Positions 43,440 through 55,568 of a stretch of DNA of 64,000 nt are shown piece by piece (position 1 is the stretch's first letter; each line of letters starts with the position of its first letter). The notes below the pieces were generated by a model, which was not told where the DNA came from, searched no databases, and saw only the letters and a program-made list of their open reading frames with translations. The stretch is from Nageia nagi (Eukaryota; Pinophyta). Location: positions 176,018,001 to 176,082,000 of the forward strand of contig JBITNC010000001.1 of assembly GCA_050084985.1 (NCBI GenBank). The letters are read 5' to 3'. The position numbers and the translations under genes were made by a program.

Positions 43440-43800
43440 AAAGTACTTAAAAATCATCCTTATCAAACCTTGATAGATCGATGCCTCACACCTTTGCTTC
43501 TAGATGTCCTCTATTATTTTGTTTAACTTGACATACAAGATGGGATATTTTTCTTCAAGCCAAAAAGATGATCAATCAAACCAAAATGAAAGTTACTGAG
43601 CTAATATTCAAAGGTATAAAGTACTTAAAAATAATCTTTATCAAACCTTGATGGATCGATGCCTCACACCTTCACCTTACATGTCCTTTGTTATTTTATC
43701 TAACTTGACATATAGGAAAGATGGGATATTTATATTCAAGCCATGAAGATGATTAATCAAACCAAAATGATAGCTATAGAGCCAATATTCAAAGGTATCC
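43440..43800. repeat. Private tandem duplication of about 180 bp
   Basis: aagtacttaaaaat with tatcaaaccttgat recurs at about 43,440 and 43,620, each followed by the same 150 bases. Copy 1 has a single unit at about 680-860. Confidence 0.88.
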
Positions 43801-43806
43801 ATGGCT

Positions 43807-44508
43807 TTAGTATAGAATCTCAAGGAATACCTTTTTTTCATGGGGTAGAGGAGACTCACTTGTCCCAAACTTAATAAGATCCATCTTGAAATTATGATTG
43901 TATATATGAACTAACTTCCTATCCACTAATAGACTAGTAACTTGGGTAATATAGGCTTGATTCACCTTAAACATGAGCAAAATGATCTTCACTAATCCTC
44001 CACTTCAACTTGTAGCAAATTAATAAGAGAGTCCATCATCATGCCCATCAATGTTTTCTAAAAACTCTAAGAGCCCACCCTATCCCAAAACATTCCATAC
44101 TTATACTAACACTACTAAGATTTCAAGCTCAAGGTAGGGCTCCATGAGTGCATCACATGTTCTATTCAAAGTTATATTCACCATAAGATGAAAACCAATA
44201 GATTTCACTACATACCTATCATACATGTAGCCATTATTAATATAACATATTGGCTTACCTTGATTTGACAACTAATTGTGATAGGTCATGAAAAACCCAT
44301 GATTGATTCTCAAATCTTGCTTATTGCATGGATGATAACTACAAGGGGTTTGATGGGTCATCATATGCCTTCCATGTATCCACCCTTTCCTTACTTCCCT
44401 AATTGGCATGAAGGGGTGATAAATAAGGCATCCTCTCTCAATCCCATCCACACTATGGACAACTAGATTGACTTTTTGATTACTCCTTAGGAAGGGCCAT
44501 GCCATCAT
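43807..44508 (-). pseudogene. Unrecognised protein-like relic (copy 2)
   Basis: One minus-strand frame covers about 230 codons from 44,508 to 43,807 with a handful of stops. Pieces are VDGIERGCLIYHPFMPI, KPICYINNGYMYDRYVVKSI, LMVNITLNRTC, MEPYLELE, ITQVTSLLVDRKLVHI and FKMDLIKFGTSESPLPHEKK. It is better preserved than the copy at 960-1,700 and confirms that reading. No family is recognised. It ends beside the 180 bp tandem duplication, which may have extended the former reading frame. Confidence 0.45.
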
Positions 44509-44689
44509 GGTAACTTTGGCCTTTAGTGAGTTGGGGGCTTTTAGATAGCACCAACTACCACATCACCTTGACCTCCCTATCTCACTCCATGGGTCCCTCC
44601 TTCCACTTACATAGAACCTAAAAGTCCTCATTAGCCTTAGATAAACTTCTAAAAATATTTGTTACTTCCATGCCATCACCTTCTCCTTT

Positions 44690-46615
44690 TTTCACCTACT
44701 GAAACTAGTTATCTCATTATACATAGAAATTTATAATTTTATTTAAATTATTTTTATAATAGTATTGAATGAATAATTTATAATATCTTCAAAAAATATG
44801 ATAAAATATATATCATGTATATATTTAAAAGATTATTTTCAACAAAATTAAGATTCTTAATAAAATTATTAAGCTTATTTTGATTATCTTGGTTTAATGA
44901 TTCATTGTAATTACAAATATCCTTATAGGTTTATCTAATGTATTTGTATAACATAAATTCAATGGTATGAAATAAATTAAAATATTATTTATTATTATTA
45001 TTCATATAAAATAGTATTTTTTAAAGTGATTTGTGTCATTATGTTCAAAAGATACTAATAAAGCCAATTATGTGAAAGTGAAGTTAGCATAACTTCCTTT
45101 AATTTTTTCTCTCTTTCCTTTATCTGTTACCTATATTCTTCCATTTTCCAAAGAAAAAAAATGAAAGAAAATCTAAATGCATAAACAATTTCATTATTTG
45201 TATACATTGAAAATAAGCTATTAATACAAATAAACTACAATAAAAAGTGATGACAACCAAAAGGTACAAACATATATCAACCTTTTAGTTAGTCTTATCT
45301 CTCATACTTTAAAACATCAATTTCATTTAAGCTATTTATAGCTTGTATATAAATCATCCATTTATTTGATTTTTGTAATAGTAGTAAAATATTTTAATTG
45401 ATTTGTGCTTTTAGCATCAATAATATATAATAACCATTCACTTTCTTATTATTTATATTATACTTGCAACTATATTGAAGTGACTTATATGATATTGTAT
45501 GGTATATTATTTATTCAATTCCTAAGATGAAGTCAATTGGTATGCACATGAAACATTCCATATGCTAATTTTTTTAATGGACTAAAAAAAGTTTTCACTA
45601 TTTAATTAAAAAATATGTTTGAATCTTTTTTTGGTCAAGGATATATAAAGAAATAATTATTTAAATGATTTGGACCATAATTTTCTTTTCACTATATTGT
45701 AATTTTAAAATTTATAAAATGATTAAAAAAATACTAAAATATGAAACAATCAACAAGCCAAACCTTAAAGGAGGTTCATGGCCAACCTTTAAATTTTTCA
45801 CAAGATAACTATATTATTTGCTAAATACATGAAACCCATCCACACATTAAATTATTATAGTTGGAAGAATACATGAACCAATGTTTCATATAAAACAAGA
45901 ATAATATTTCATATAAAACAATAATAATATCATAGAAAGTGGTTAGTATAGATTCAAAATGGGTGGAATAATGAGACATGTACAATTTTTCAATATAAAA
46001 GGTTTGCTCTTTCAACTATTTTTAATTCATTTTAATTATGTTAACATTATAGCTGTTACAATTATCAAAGTTTAAGTGTTTTGTCAATTTCACATGTTTA
46101 GATAAAGATGATTTGTTCATAGTTTAAATGGTGCTTCTCTAAATTGATCAGATTAGGACTCTTAATCCTTAAGCATACAGGTGATGTGAATCTACCTTAA
46201 GGTAAATATCTATGTGAATCTTTTTACTATAAAATTTATTGGCCAAGAAACCATCCTTCTCATAAGATCTAATGTGAATTTAATATAATATTATTTGATA
46301 ACAAACTAATTGAAGAATTCATCCACTCTTTTCTTTGAATGTGCCTAATTAACATCGTTGTAATCAACATTTTCATTCACTTAGATTTCATATTGTTTGA
46401 ATTGATGGCTTCCTTTCCAAAAACATTGATAAAATAGTTATGCTAGAGAGGAGATTGGCAAACCTATTGCTACTTCTATGTGTTCAAAAAGTTTCAATAC
46501 AAAACAAACAAGGTGATTTCAAGATATAGAACAACCTATTTTGTTGTGCTTCTAAAATCCCTTTTATATGAATGCTAGAGTATATGAACATTAGTAGTCC
46601 TCACATCATTTAATG
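44690..46615. other. AT-rich stretch shared with copy 1
   Basis: It aligns to 1,860-3,431 and 4,750-5,285, with the 1.3 kb gap at about 46,078. No gene seen. Confidence 0.55.
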
Positions 46616-47370
46616 AGAAAATATATCGAAATTAATATGTAATGTAATTATAAGTGTAAGTTTCATTAATGTAATTTTAGTTTTTTTCATCACAAAATTA
46701 AGAGAAAAGCCATAATTATACTACAATAACAAAACATTCAATAAAAGATCAATCAAATTAAAATTATAGAATACCTATAGTATAAGGGTAAATCAAATAA
46801 ACATATACCTCTTGAATCTTTCTGCATAACACATGAGTTCTATTGAGATGCATCTTTGTATTCAATTTTAAAAGTAATATTGGATACAAGGATTATATAC
46901 ATAAGTTTATATATATGTTCAGAATATACAATTGTTATGTTTAGAAATTTTTTAAGATTGCTTTCAATTTTTAAAGCAATGTAAGTAAAATTATGTAACA
47001 TAAAACTTCACATATTAGAACATTACCTTTTAATTTGAGGAATGACCATTTTAAATAGCAAAGCTCAAAGCCTATAGAATTTTTGTCAATCTCATCTCTC
47101 TATAATTCACCACAAAGAAAAATATATATAAAAAATCTCATTCACTTAAACAAGTCTGCCTCATCCAATATATTTAGGATTTGTTTGCATGCTTTGTCAT
47201 AAGAGGGCCAAATGGATAGTCTTCCATTTAGATCATAATGGCACCTCCTTGCTTTAAATTGTAATATGTGACCTGGTTCATTCTACCATTAAACAAAGAA
47301 TTGGTGACATCAGAACATAGAAACAAAGGGTGCCCATTTACAAAAAATTTAATCTCTCCCACTATTGGTT
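46616..47370. other. Copy-2-only stretch replacing 5,290-9,690
   Basis: No element ends are visible. It holds a short protein-like frame on the minus strand (47,228-47,413), and is otherwise AT-rich without recognised features. Confidence 0.45.
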
Positions 47371-47413
47371 CAGCATGTGGGAACCCTTCACTAAGTAATG
47401 AAACAAACCTCAA
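47228..47413 (-). pseudogene. Short protein-like ORF of unknown family
   Basis: Its 61 codons include RFVSLLSEGFPHAEPIVGEI, FFVNGHPLFLCSDV and GRMNQVTYYNLKQGG. The composition and balance of residues look like real protein rather than chance AT-rich translation. The right edge (from about 47,372) belongs to the duplicated block, so the first residues are shared with copy 1 while the rest is not. It could be a captured exon; I cannot name it. Confidence 0.3.
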
Positions 47414-48154
47414 ATTTCATAGTAGATTGACCAAATGAATATGATATGCTATTTACTATATAGTTTCATGTTATATAGTTTGCATATACATCAATATTTA
47501 GGGATATGGTGATTTTTCTTAATACATAGTTGGTGTGAAAAAAATCCTTATCTAGCCAAGGGGGAATGAAACCATGTGATATGTGTAGCTTGATGTAATC
47601 AAGGATAAAAATATAATCATTCTCTAGTTTTATAAAAAATTGAAGATAATGTAAGAGATTTGGTGAAATCTATTTTCCTAGTTCAATCCATGTTGTCCTT
47701 AAGTACACTAAGTAGATTTCTTTCTTAATCTTTATGCTCATATTTCTGGTAGAAGGATTAGAGGTCCTATATGGGCATTTGAGAGAGTCATTCGATACCT
47801 AGGCCTATGGATTATATGAGAGAGGTGGTTTTTGAGTACAAAAAATAATAATTACCTTTACATGCAACTTGTATTGAGGATTTGAGTGCTAAGAGAGGGT
47901 ATCTCTCACTAGAATAAAAAATGCCTTTAGTGGAGGCCAATTTGAGGTAGCTTTGGGGGTAGTCATTAACTGCTCCTATATGTGCTTTTGGTGGCAAGTT
48001 TTATAGGGTATTTTTAACCCTCCATCATAAATCATAAAGTGATGGGTAGAAATAACCCATCCATCTCACAAAAAATAAAATAAGAAAGGATTTTGTGGAA
48101 TTATGCAAGCTATTTCATTTTGAAGGGGGTAGACCTAGGATTATTACAGGCATT

Positions 48155-48235
48155 TGGAGAGAGGGGAGACGAGGAGAGGAGAGGAGGAGAGGGAGGAGAG
48201 TTAGGAGAGGATGAGATGGATGAGGAAAGGAGAGG
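48155..48235. repeat. Purine-rich tract, copy 2
   Basis: A G/A tract of about 80 bases with few pyrimidines, the counterpart of 10,474-10,537. Confidence 0.8.
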
Positions 48236-48299
48236 TCTAGAGAGGCTTTATAATATAAGGGAAAGGTACATTCTCCCATATTTTACATACATATCTTAG

Positions 48300-50630
48300 G
48301 GATATTTTCAAAAGCCCAATTTTTGGGTATGCTAGAATTATTGTAGATGATGAAGTTCAATTGTCACTCAATAGTCCTAGGGATTTTCATTGAAAATATA
48401 TTTTATGCATATCATAGAATCATTACAAACCATGAAACTATGTTTGCATAATGCATCTTGTCCAAATACTCTCGAGCCTTATATACTCTTTCACATTTTA
48501 TGTACATATCTATCATGATATTCAAAACCTAAATATTCAAATTATAAGCACCATGTAGATACTTCCATGCACCCAATATAGGTTCTATGAGTATTTTAGT
48601 AGTGAATTTCAATGGTCCCTCAAGAGTCTTAGGGTTTTTCTTAGAAATCCCATTAAGTGCATATAATGTAATCTTAGCACCCCATGAAACTATATTTGCA
48701 TGATGCATTTCATCAAATAATTCTTGAGCCTTATATATTCTTCCATATTTTACATGCATGTCATCCAAAACCCAAATAATCAAATTATAGGCATCATGTA
48801 GATATATCCACATACTCAATTTAGGTTTTATGATTATTTTGGTAGTGAATTTTAATGGTCCCTCAATAGTCTTAGGGATTTTCTTTGAAAACCTATTTTT
48901 GCATATCATGCAATCATTGCAAACCATGAGATAATATTTTCATCATGCATCTTTTCAAATGATTCTCAAGCCTTGTGTATTCTTTCATATTTTGTATGCA
49001 TGTCTATCAAGGCATTCAAAACTCAAAAATTTGAATTAAAGCACCATTTAGACACTTCCACACATCCAATTAAGATTTTATAAGTATTTTGGTAGTGAAT
49101 TTCAATGGTCCCTAAATAGTATTAGGGATTTTCTCTAAAATCTTATTTTTTGCATATTGTGCAATCATTGCAGATCATGAAACTATATTTTCATCATGCA
49201 TCTTGTCAAATATTTCTTGAGCCTTGTATATTCTTCTACATTTTTCATATATATCTATCAAGGTATTTAAAATCCAAACACTCAAATTATAAGCACCATG
49301 TATATATATCCATACACCCTATTTAGATTTTATGAGTATTTTGGTAGTTTAATTCAACTATCCCTCAATAGTCTTTGATTTTTTCTCTAAAAACCTATTT
49401 TTTACATATCATACAATCATTGTAGACCATGAAACTATGTTTGCATCATGCATCTTGTCCAAAATTTTATGAGCCTTGTGTATTCTTCTATATTTTGCTT
49501 ACATGTCTATCAAGGGATTTAAAACCCAAAGAGTCAAATTACAAGCACCATGTAGACACATCCACATACCCGATTAACATATTATAAGTATTTTGATAGT
49601 TATGTTTAATGGTCCGTTGATGATCTTGGGGCTTTTCTTTGAAAATCCATTCTATGCATATCATGCAATCATTGCAAACCATGAAACTGTACTAGCACCA
49701 TGCATCTTGTCAAATAATTCTCAGGCCTTATATAACATTTTGTGTATATGTCTTTAAAGGTATTCAAAATCTAAACATTTGAATTACAAGCACCATGTAG
49801 ATATATCCACCCATCTAATTCAATTTTTATGAGTATTTTAAAAATAAATTTCAATGGTTCCTTGATAGTCTTAGGTATATTCTCTTATAACCCATTTTTT
49901 GCATATCATACATCATTACAAACTATGAAACTATGTTTGCATCATGCATTTTATCAAGCAATTCTTTGGTCTTGTGTATTTTTTCATATTTTACGTACAT
50001 GCATATCAAGGTATTCAAAACCAAAAGACTCAAATTACAAGAACCATGTAGACACATCCATAACCAATTTAGGTTTTATGAGTATTTTGGTAGTGAAGTT
50101 TAATGGTCCCTCAATGATCTTAGGGTTTTTCTTTGAAAACCTATTTTATGCATATCATGCAATCATTACAAACCATGAAATGTGTTAGCATCACACATCT
50201 TGCTAAATAATTCTTGATCCTTATATATTATTTCATATTTTGTGTACATTTCTATCAAGGTATTCAAAACCTAAACATTCAAATTACAAATACCATGTAG
50301 ACACATTCACACATCCAATTCATGTTTCATGAGTATCTTAGTAGTGAAGTTCAATGGTACCTTGATAGTCTTAGGTATTTTATCTAAAAAAATATTTTGT
50401 GCATATCATGCAATCATTACATACCATAAAACTATGTTTGCATCATGCATTTTCAAATAATTCCAAATCTTATGTATTCTTTCATATTTTACGTACATAT
50501 CTATGAAGGTATTCAAAACCCAAATATTCAAATTACAAGTACCATGTATACATATCCACACATCCAATTCAAGTTTTATGAGTATTTTAAAAGTGAAGTT
50601 CAATGATCTATCAATAGTCTTAAGGAATAT
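48300..50630 (-). pseudogene. PPR-like repeat array, copy 2 (uninterrupted)
   Basis: About nine minus-strand units with a period near 250 bp are marked by the same anchors as copy 1 (near 48,447, 48,700, 48,945, 49,195, 49,445, 49,690, 49,935, 50,185 and 50,435). Peptide pieces include YGRIYKAQELFDEMHHANIV, VSWGAKI, KTIEGPLKF and LDVW or LGAW with a following LHGA(Y/C)NLN. The array length equals that of copy 1 once the LINE is removed (about 2.3 kb each), so the amplification predates the block duplication. Every unit carries damage, and no start codon or C-terminal domain is seen. Confidence 0.8.
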
Positions 50631-50639
50631 TTTGTATAG

Positions 50640-51340
50640 CAGCTAACCTATTTGTGAGTAATCACATGTTTGTATTGCTTGATGTAAGATTCATATCATC
50701 AAGAGGTATATGCTCTTTAGAATGCCATATTCTTCATTATTTTGATACTTTTTCATCTTCTAGTGTATCAACTACATATGATTTTTCTTTAACTGGTATC
50801 CCACTAAGAAGTTTGATGAATCTATATTTATTTTCTTTGGAACTCATGACTTTTCTAAAAATCTCATCATCACTCAAATGTATAATAATGTTTACTTTAG
50901 TTGAAATAGGAGGCATATACTGATTTGGTGGGATTTAAAATCCATCATTTTTAGAATGAATCTTATTATTAATTATCTTTCCCACTTTCTATGAAACCCT
51001 CTTTATCTAAAAGACTTTCACTAGCATATTTGGTTATTTTTCCCTGTACATATATAGATGGTTGTTTTGAATGGATTCTTTCACTTCATCATTGGAAAAC
51101 CTTTGGTTTAATAACATTTATTCATGTAGAGGCTTTATTATGTACACGATTAGTATGTGCATAAGAAATATTTGCATTTTTATTTCAAGTAACATAAAAT
51201 TCCTTTGGAATATAATGTGTGAACAAAACTCCTAATAGGTTTGACATTTTAACATAGATTCGAAAGCACTTTTATTCTAAACCTAATTAAGAGAAATAAA
51301 TGCTATAAATTAGTGGGCATGGATTTGTTGATATATATTT
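50640..51340 (-). pseudogene. Unrecognised protein-like relic (copy 2)
   Basis: It matches 14,815-15,470. It reads IIHLSDDEIFRKVMSSKEN, KYRFIKLLSGIPVKEKSY, VDTLEDEKVSK and WHSKEHIPLDDM on the minus strand, with stops between. It is slightly better preserved than copy 1. No domain is recognised. Confidence 0.4.
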
Positions 51341-51540
51341 TCATACACCTATGGTTTTTGCCTAAATAAACTAAATACACATAAACATTTAAGTATGTAA
51401 TATCTAAGCTATTTGACTCAAATAAACATACATGATAATAGGAAGTAAATGAAATATATCAGGTGCAATAATAGAACTAGGGTTCTATTAATATCAAGAT
51501 ATAGAATGAAAGCACTAAATATATGGAATCAAGTGTAAGA

Positions 51541-52710
51541 TGTGATGATCTCCAAATCCAACATCTAGATATAATGAGATAAATAGTAAGATTTTGATAG
51601 CAAAATGTAATTATATTGATCAACAAAGTATAGTGCAATTATAGTAAATATTTTTATCTACCTAAGGAGCTTGTACCAAAATTTCCTTCAATAAATTTAT
51701 TTTGGATGGCTCTAGGGACTCACCAATTGCAACAATGACAAGGTGTATTCCAAGACTTCCTCTATAGCTTCTATGATGGAACCAACAATGTTCCTCTCAA
51801 TATGGCTAGAGTAAGCTTGAGGCTAGCCTCATATGACCTCAATATGTACCTCAAATGTAGGTTTCCCTATAAGTAGAAAATATAGAGTTCTCACACTCAA
51901 TCTGATAAAAGGGTTTTATAATCATCAACTCAACATTTCTCTTAAAGTCTAAGAATCCTCCTTTTATAGGTGATGTATTCTCTCTTCTAATCTTGCATTG
52001 AGATGATCCAATGATGGAGAGATATGATATTTCTATTCATATTTACATCATCCAATATGGGAAGCCTCATGATAGGTGAGTTCACATCCAAGGGCTAGGA
52101 ATGCTAATGCTTAAGAAGAGGTGATGCTAGTGTGCCTTGGGATCAATGCCATGGGTACAAATACCTAAGAGGGGTAACATAGGATCTTGGGATTGCCAAT
52201 CCTCTAACATATGATGAAATGATCCATAAATTCCCAACATACATGAATGGGATCTTTTCACTACCTTTTAGATACTAAAATCCTTATTTGTAATGCCATG
52301 TCCAAGCTTAGAGCCCTCCTAAATTCCTTAACATTTGTAATATTACATTGAGGATGCTCTACCTCAAAGAGGGGAACACTAATGACAAGAGGACCATCTA
52401 AATGCCAACAATACTTTTATCAAGGCTAAAATATGCAATGCCTAATTTAGGGAGACTAATATTGCATTTACAAATATAATTACCTTTTTTAATATTAATA
52501 AATCATTATTGGTAATTTAGGCATTCAACTATACATTATGACTAAATAAAAAGACCCATTATTCCATAATTATATCATTTAACTAAGTATTTAAGTAGAA
52601 CTTATAATATTTAGCAAAAAATACAAAAATAGACAAAATCACACCTAAGATAATGTTCCCATTTATCAAAGATGAAATGGGGAAAACACAACAAAAATGG
52701 GAACATTATA
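51541..52710 (-). repeat. Element A (copy 2), leftmost LTR with deletion
   Basis: It is 1,170 bp. About 265 bp are missing right after tgtgatgat compared with 15,680; the break joins two sites sharing tccaaat. A TATA motif lies at 51,960-51,970 on the minus strand. Confidence 0.85.
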
Positions 52711-52724
52711 AGTCTATCCCTCCC
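52711..52724 (-). other. Element A (copy 2) polypurine tract
   Basis: It reads gggagggatagact on the minus strand, next to the 3' LTR. Confidence 0.7.
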
Positions 52725-54000
52725 AAATTGCTTTTCCCCAAGCAATTCAAAATATTTATAGCCATAGTAAATCCTTGTTGATCCTTCTCTTCTTCTTCTT
52801 AGGTGGTTTGAGAATCCTTAAACTATGTCTTCTTCTTTTCGATGGCTTCCATCATTCATTTCTTGAGTTCTTCTAGCATGTTACTTAATATTTCTTCCTT
52901 ATATTTATAGGAATTGATTGGCCTTATTTTGGGAATTTCTACTTCCATAATTTCCCCAACTTTAATCCTTTAGTGGTTGATTTTTCACCTTCTTGGTCAA
53001 TTTTTTTATCAACTCTTTTTTCATATATTTTTTTATCAATGGATTTGGAGTTTTTTTACACTATTAGGGGTTTTTCCACCATGGATTGTTTATGATAATT
53101 TATTAAGGATCCTTTATCTTCTTCATCATCTAAAAATAAATGATAGATGATAGTTCACCATTCATAGGTGGAAGGAATTATGTACTCATAGTATCTTATA
53201 CTAGGTCCTTTGGATGTGGAGATAATATCTTTTGATTCAGATGTGAATTTTGATTCTTACCTCACCTCCTTATTCAAGCTACACTCAATTTCATCCTTAT
53301 GAATCTATTTGACCAATGTAGTAAGGACCTCTTTCCTAGGATTCTTAGAGACTTAATATAGCTTGGTGTACCTTTTAACTAGGGGTTCCATGCCTTATCT
53401 TTTTCTAAAAGTCTCAAAATTGATTTTCTCTCTTACATCTATCTTTTATTTTTATGTGTCACTAGGGGTATGCTAATTGTGGGTCCCATTATTTATATGT
53501 ACCTTTTTATCCTTGTATGTTAGTTTCCATACATCCTAATATATATATAAAGGCACTATGTCCTAATTTGTTTTTAGATTTTTCACAATATGGCTATAAG
53601 ATTTCTTTAAGCATAGCCAATTTATTTAGAGGTACTCTTCCTATTACTTTTGTATTTTATAAATCTTCAAGTTTATATATTATTTTATGTGTCAATTCTA
53701 TTAGAATATCTAATTTTTTTCTCAATCCTACCTTATCATTCAAGGGTGAAGAATTTTTATTCTTTTTGGATTACCTAGTGACTTCTATTTGGTTTCCAAT
53801 ACTGATGATTGAATCTCCAAGGTTCATTACAATGAAAATATATTTTAAAGTTTCCTATTAGTTTATCATTTTTTGAGGTCATATAATGACTATAATAATA
53901 TTCTAATGATGTTCCTTGGCTAGGTTTCTTCATCTAAGTCATCATATTAGTTAGAAGGATGATTATACTATTCAAAATTTATGTTCTACCATTATTTTTT
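52725..54000 (-). pseudogene. Element A gag-like relic (copy 2, first internal)
   Basis: The minus strand reads YFHCNEPWRFNHQYWKPN at about 53,795-53,850, a zinc knuckle in which two of the Cys are Tyr. Next comes a charged, helix-like piece KVGLRKKLDILIELTHKI in another frame. Its relation to the other two copies is clear, and each has different damage. Confidence 0.55.
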
Positions 54001-54469
54001 TTTAGATTTAAGACACCTTATTACTCTTATGGGATACAAACTCTAATAAAATTGAGATCAACTTTTACACAAATTTGGAATGATGCAAAGCTACTCTAAA
54101 ATTTTGTAAGTAAGCCAAGATATTAAAAGTTTAACCTCTAATTCATGAATTTTTCTAAACTCACAACAAATTGAGCCTCCTACACACAACATATTACTTT
54201 TAGCTATTAGATATTGGAAATAGTAGCAAAATTATCCTAAAATATCCTTTTAGGCATCCATGGTATAAATACCATAATGAAATTTTACCAATATTAGCAA
54301 ATTGGCTCTCCTTTCTTCAAGATCCTCCTCATAGTGACTCTTAATCCCTAATCTCTCAACAAATTCAAGCCAAGATGCCCAACAAAATTGCAAGAGTTAT
54401 AATTTCATGATATTTATGATGAAAATATAATAATACTTGCAATAGAATATTATTATTATGCAAACTCTT

Positions 54470-54920
54470 TTCAAAATTGGCCTCAACAAGTTAATGTTTC
54501 CTTCCAAATGTCATCAAGAAGTAGCAATATACCCAAAACTTCTCTAAAATACCAATGTTTGTCCTAAAATATTGAATGATCCTCAAAATTTATCCCAAAA
54601 TTCCATGTTCATATCAAAAATATATTTTCAATGCAATTCAAAATTCAAAATATCCCTTTGTATGCCAACCTCTGGCACAAGGTGGTCTCAAAATATAGAA
54701 CAATCCTCTAAAAATGCTTCAATATGTTAATGTTTTGCTCTTAATGGTCTTGAAATGCATAATAGACCTCAAAAAAACTCCTAATATTTTAACATCTATC
54801 TTTAGGTGGACTAAAAATGCAACATTAGCCTTAGAAATGCCTTTAGAATACCAATGTTTGGCCCAAAATGGGCTTGAAATACCAATTTATGGTTCCATAT
54901 GACCTCAAAATGCCAAGTAG
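54470..54920. repeat. Degenerate tandem repeats of about 60 bp (copy 2)
   Basis: The same unit type as 18,760-19,260, built on accaatgttt(g) and ctcaaaatg(c) steps. Confidence 0.55.
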
Positions 54921-55554
54921 GTTTTAGACTTACTCTTGAATGCTTATGTTAACCTCAAAAATATTAAAAATTCCTTACATCTAGGTATTTTAACCTAAAT
55001 GAACCTCCTCTTGGCTTCTTGACACTCATATGGAAGCAACTAACTTCAAAACTTGATGGAAAAGACTAAAATTTCAAAAATTACCTCTCACCAAGCTGAT
55101 GAACCTCCTTAAAGCTTTAAATTTGAAATTATGGCCAAAAAGAGTCTAAAAAACTACCATAAGGTGGGACATGGCTCTCCAAAATACCAAAATCTCACTC
55201 CTAATGTCTAGATCTAGCAAATTTACCTCAAAACCTTCATTATGAGATCAAGTTGATACAACTACAATACTAGCTTCATATTTTCTAGCAGGATGATAGG
55301 ATCTCTTTAGTTATCCCTCCTTCTTACTTGATAGAAAAGGGAAAGATCTTCTTAATAAAATACCAACTATGATTCCAATAAAATTCCTTTGTGAACTAAT
55401 ATCACAATAATTCTCCTTTAGCTTCTTTGCCAACATATCTTCAACTCCTCTAGAAATCTCTTTCAATAATTCTTACGCAGTAGCAAGGGTAAGATCTCAA
55501 CTCTTCAACTCGAATTAGAAACCCTCCATGTGTGATGCCCTTGATCATAATCAA

Positions 55555-55567
55555 GGCTCTAATACCA
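55555..55567 (-). other. Element A (copy 2) primer binding site
   Basis: It reads tggtattagagcc on the minus strand, followed by the LTR at 55,569. Confidence 0.78.
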
Positions 55568-55568
55568 C

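Larger units (their letters stand above)
42720..51540. repeat. Segmental duplication, copy 2
   Basis: This is the direct-orientation counterpart of 1-15,679. It lacks the 1.3 kb at 3,432-4,749, the copy-1-only segment 5,290-9,690 and the LINE fragment, and carries its own unmatched piece at 46,616-47,370 and a private tandem duplication at 43,440-43,800. Confidence 0.9.
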
